From NCBI RefSeq assembly GCF_963676065.1, contig NZ_OY780933.1, positions 3,450,122-3,514,121 of the forward strand: a DNA stretch of 64,000 nucleotides, read 5' to 3'. The first letter of the stretch is position 1, and each line of letters starts with the position of its first letter. Below are positions 63,359 to 64,000 of the stretch, piece by piece. Made by a program: the position numbers and the translations under genes. Origin of the DNA: Maridesulfovibrio sp. (GTDB taxonomy: Bacteria > Desulfobacterota > Desulfovibrionia > Desulfovibrionales > Desulfovibrionaceae). Below the pieces are notes generated by a model, which ran no database searches, was not told the DNA's origin, and worked only from the letters and a program-made list of their open reading frames with translations.

Positions 63359-64000
63359 ATGCAAGACATCTTCGACATCACAGAAAAAGAAATCCAAGAA
63401 CTATCCGATTCAGACCTTCGTACTCTGATTGGCCTTCTATGCGAGGCAGAACTTGAGCGTAACAACCTCCCAGTCACCGCTGCAAAGTGGGGTGGAAACC
63501 AACGCGCCGCTGATGGTGGAATTGATGTCTATATAGACTTGGAGAATCCATCAAGAGCAATAGGAGAAATCCTACGCTGGAAAACAGGTATTCAAGTCAA
63601 ACAAGACAGCATGCCTAAGAGCAAAATTAAGACTGAAATGTGTCCTAAAGGAGAACCACGCTCGATCCTTTCCGAACTGGCTCGCCAAAAGGGAGCTTAC
63701 CTTATTGCATGCGGGAAAGAGTCAACTTCAAAAACTATGCGCGATGACAGGGAAAATTATATGCGCGAACTTTGCGAAACCATCCCTGAAGCTAACGATC
63801 TTAAATTAGTTTTTTTCGATAGTAGCAGTATTGCGACATGGACCCGCAAGCATCCCAGCCTAGTTTTATGGGTCAAAGGCAAGCTAGGAAAAAATTCAAA
63901 CGGATGGCAGCCGTATGATAACTGGTCTGAATGCCCTAACGGAGTAGACGGAGAATTCATTATAGATGATTCTTCTAAAATTTATGATGACCGCAGCAAA
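63359..64000 (+). CDS. PD-(D/E)xK nuclease-domain protein, N-terminal part, continues past the window
   Basis: There are 214 codons inside the window. The N-terminus (LRTLIGLLCEAELERNNLPV, then KWGGNQRAADGGIDVYIDL and TGIQVKQDSM) fits an Mrr-like PD-(D/E)xK nuclease, with D in GGIDV and QVK in place of ExK. Domains that follow are outside the window, so the class of defence protein cannot be fixed; large multidomain ATPases with such N-termini are common in defence islands. The ATG at 63359 has no strong ribosome site. Its position right after RADAR extends the island. Confidence 0.65.
   Translation, partial: MQDIFDITEKEIQELSDSDLRTLIGLLCEAELERNNLPVTAAKWGGNQRAADGGIDVYIDLENPSRAIGEILRWKTGIQVKQDSMPKSKIKTEMCPKGEPRSILSELARQKGAYLIACGKESTSKTMRDDRENYMRELCETIPEANDLKLVFFDSSSIATWTRKHPSLVLWVKGKLGKNSNGWQPYDNWSECPNGVDGEFIIDDSSKIYDDRSK

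Larger units (their letters stand above)
23125..64000. mobile_element. Integrated element at tRNA-Arg(CCT), left end visible, right end not found
   Basis: The left boundary is the tRNA fragment. The integrase, Fic, DUF927, AlpA-like and primase-helicase genes plus iteron arrays form the core up to about 31.6 kb. Defence genes then continue to the window edge. No complete tRNA-Arg or second copy of the core sequence was seen in the window, so the right end lies further right or has decayed. Genes from 44 kb on, including a second recombinase at 51539, might belong to another nested element. Conjugation genes are absent from the visible part, so satellite or mobilisable-island lifestyles are more likely than a self-transmissible one. 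Confidence 0.5.

Overview
The window reads as an AT-leaning chromosome segment of a sulfate-reducing deltaproteobacterium of the Desulfovibrio/Maridesulfovibrio type. This is an inference from gene style: a c-type-heme GGDEF protein, a DsrE-like protein, a CxDWWxC-tailed peroxiredoxin, a flagellin relic and interspersed intergenic repeats. No rRNA or other phylogenetic anchor is present. Most of the sequence is accessory DNA.

Region 1 (1-10.6 kb) is an integrated element coded on the minus strand: a sigma-54-type AAA+ protein, a DUF3102-like protein, a tRNA-guanine-transglycosylase/DpdA-like enzyme, a small DNA-binding protein, a replicative P-loop ATPase followed by an iteron-rich AT-rich tract, a 35-codon small ORF and two tyrosine recombinases (one cut by the window edge). 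Region 2 (10.6-18.2 kb) looks like scarred host chromosome: relics, repeats, a zinc-ribbon membrane peptide, a five-fold HTH-repeat protein, secreted endonuclease I, a heme-sensor diguanylate cyclase, a DsrE-like protein, a peroxiredoxin and a DUF6573-like gene. A single-chain Type IIG restriction-modification enzyme and a small partner follow (18.4-22.9 kb).

Region 3 starts at a 3' fragment of tRNA-Arg(CCT) at 23.1 kb, read here as the attachment site of a second element extending to the right, probably beyond the window. Next to it are an integrase, a Fic protein, a DUF927 protein with a ruined P-loop, an AlpA-like regulator and an AEP primase-helicase followed by two facing sets of 9-bp repeats around an AT-rich core, which resembles the origin layout of phage satellites. 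Cargo follows: a Type I R-M locus (hsdM, hsdS, HEPN-like gene, GmrSD-like gene, RloC-like anticodon nuclease, hsdR); a lipoprotein; an XRE-regulated module (ERF annealing protein, MoxR ATPase, DUF3150 protein, HEAAH/VWA protein, two small membrane proteins); a XerC-like recombinase with a glycosyltransferase; an Mrr-STAND-TPR protein (Avs-like); a RADAR pair (rdrA broken by two compensating one-base frameshifts, rdrB intact); and the start of another PD-(D/E)xK protein.

Together the right two thirds form a defence island on a mobile element. The least explained parts are the DpdA-like/sigma-54 cluster, the MoxR-DUF3150-VWA-ERF module, the DUF927 protein lacking its P-loop lysine, the HEPN-like gene inside the hsd operon and the tandem HTH-repeat protein. 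All functional statements come from reading motifs; no database search was run.
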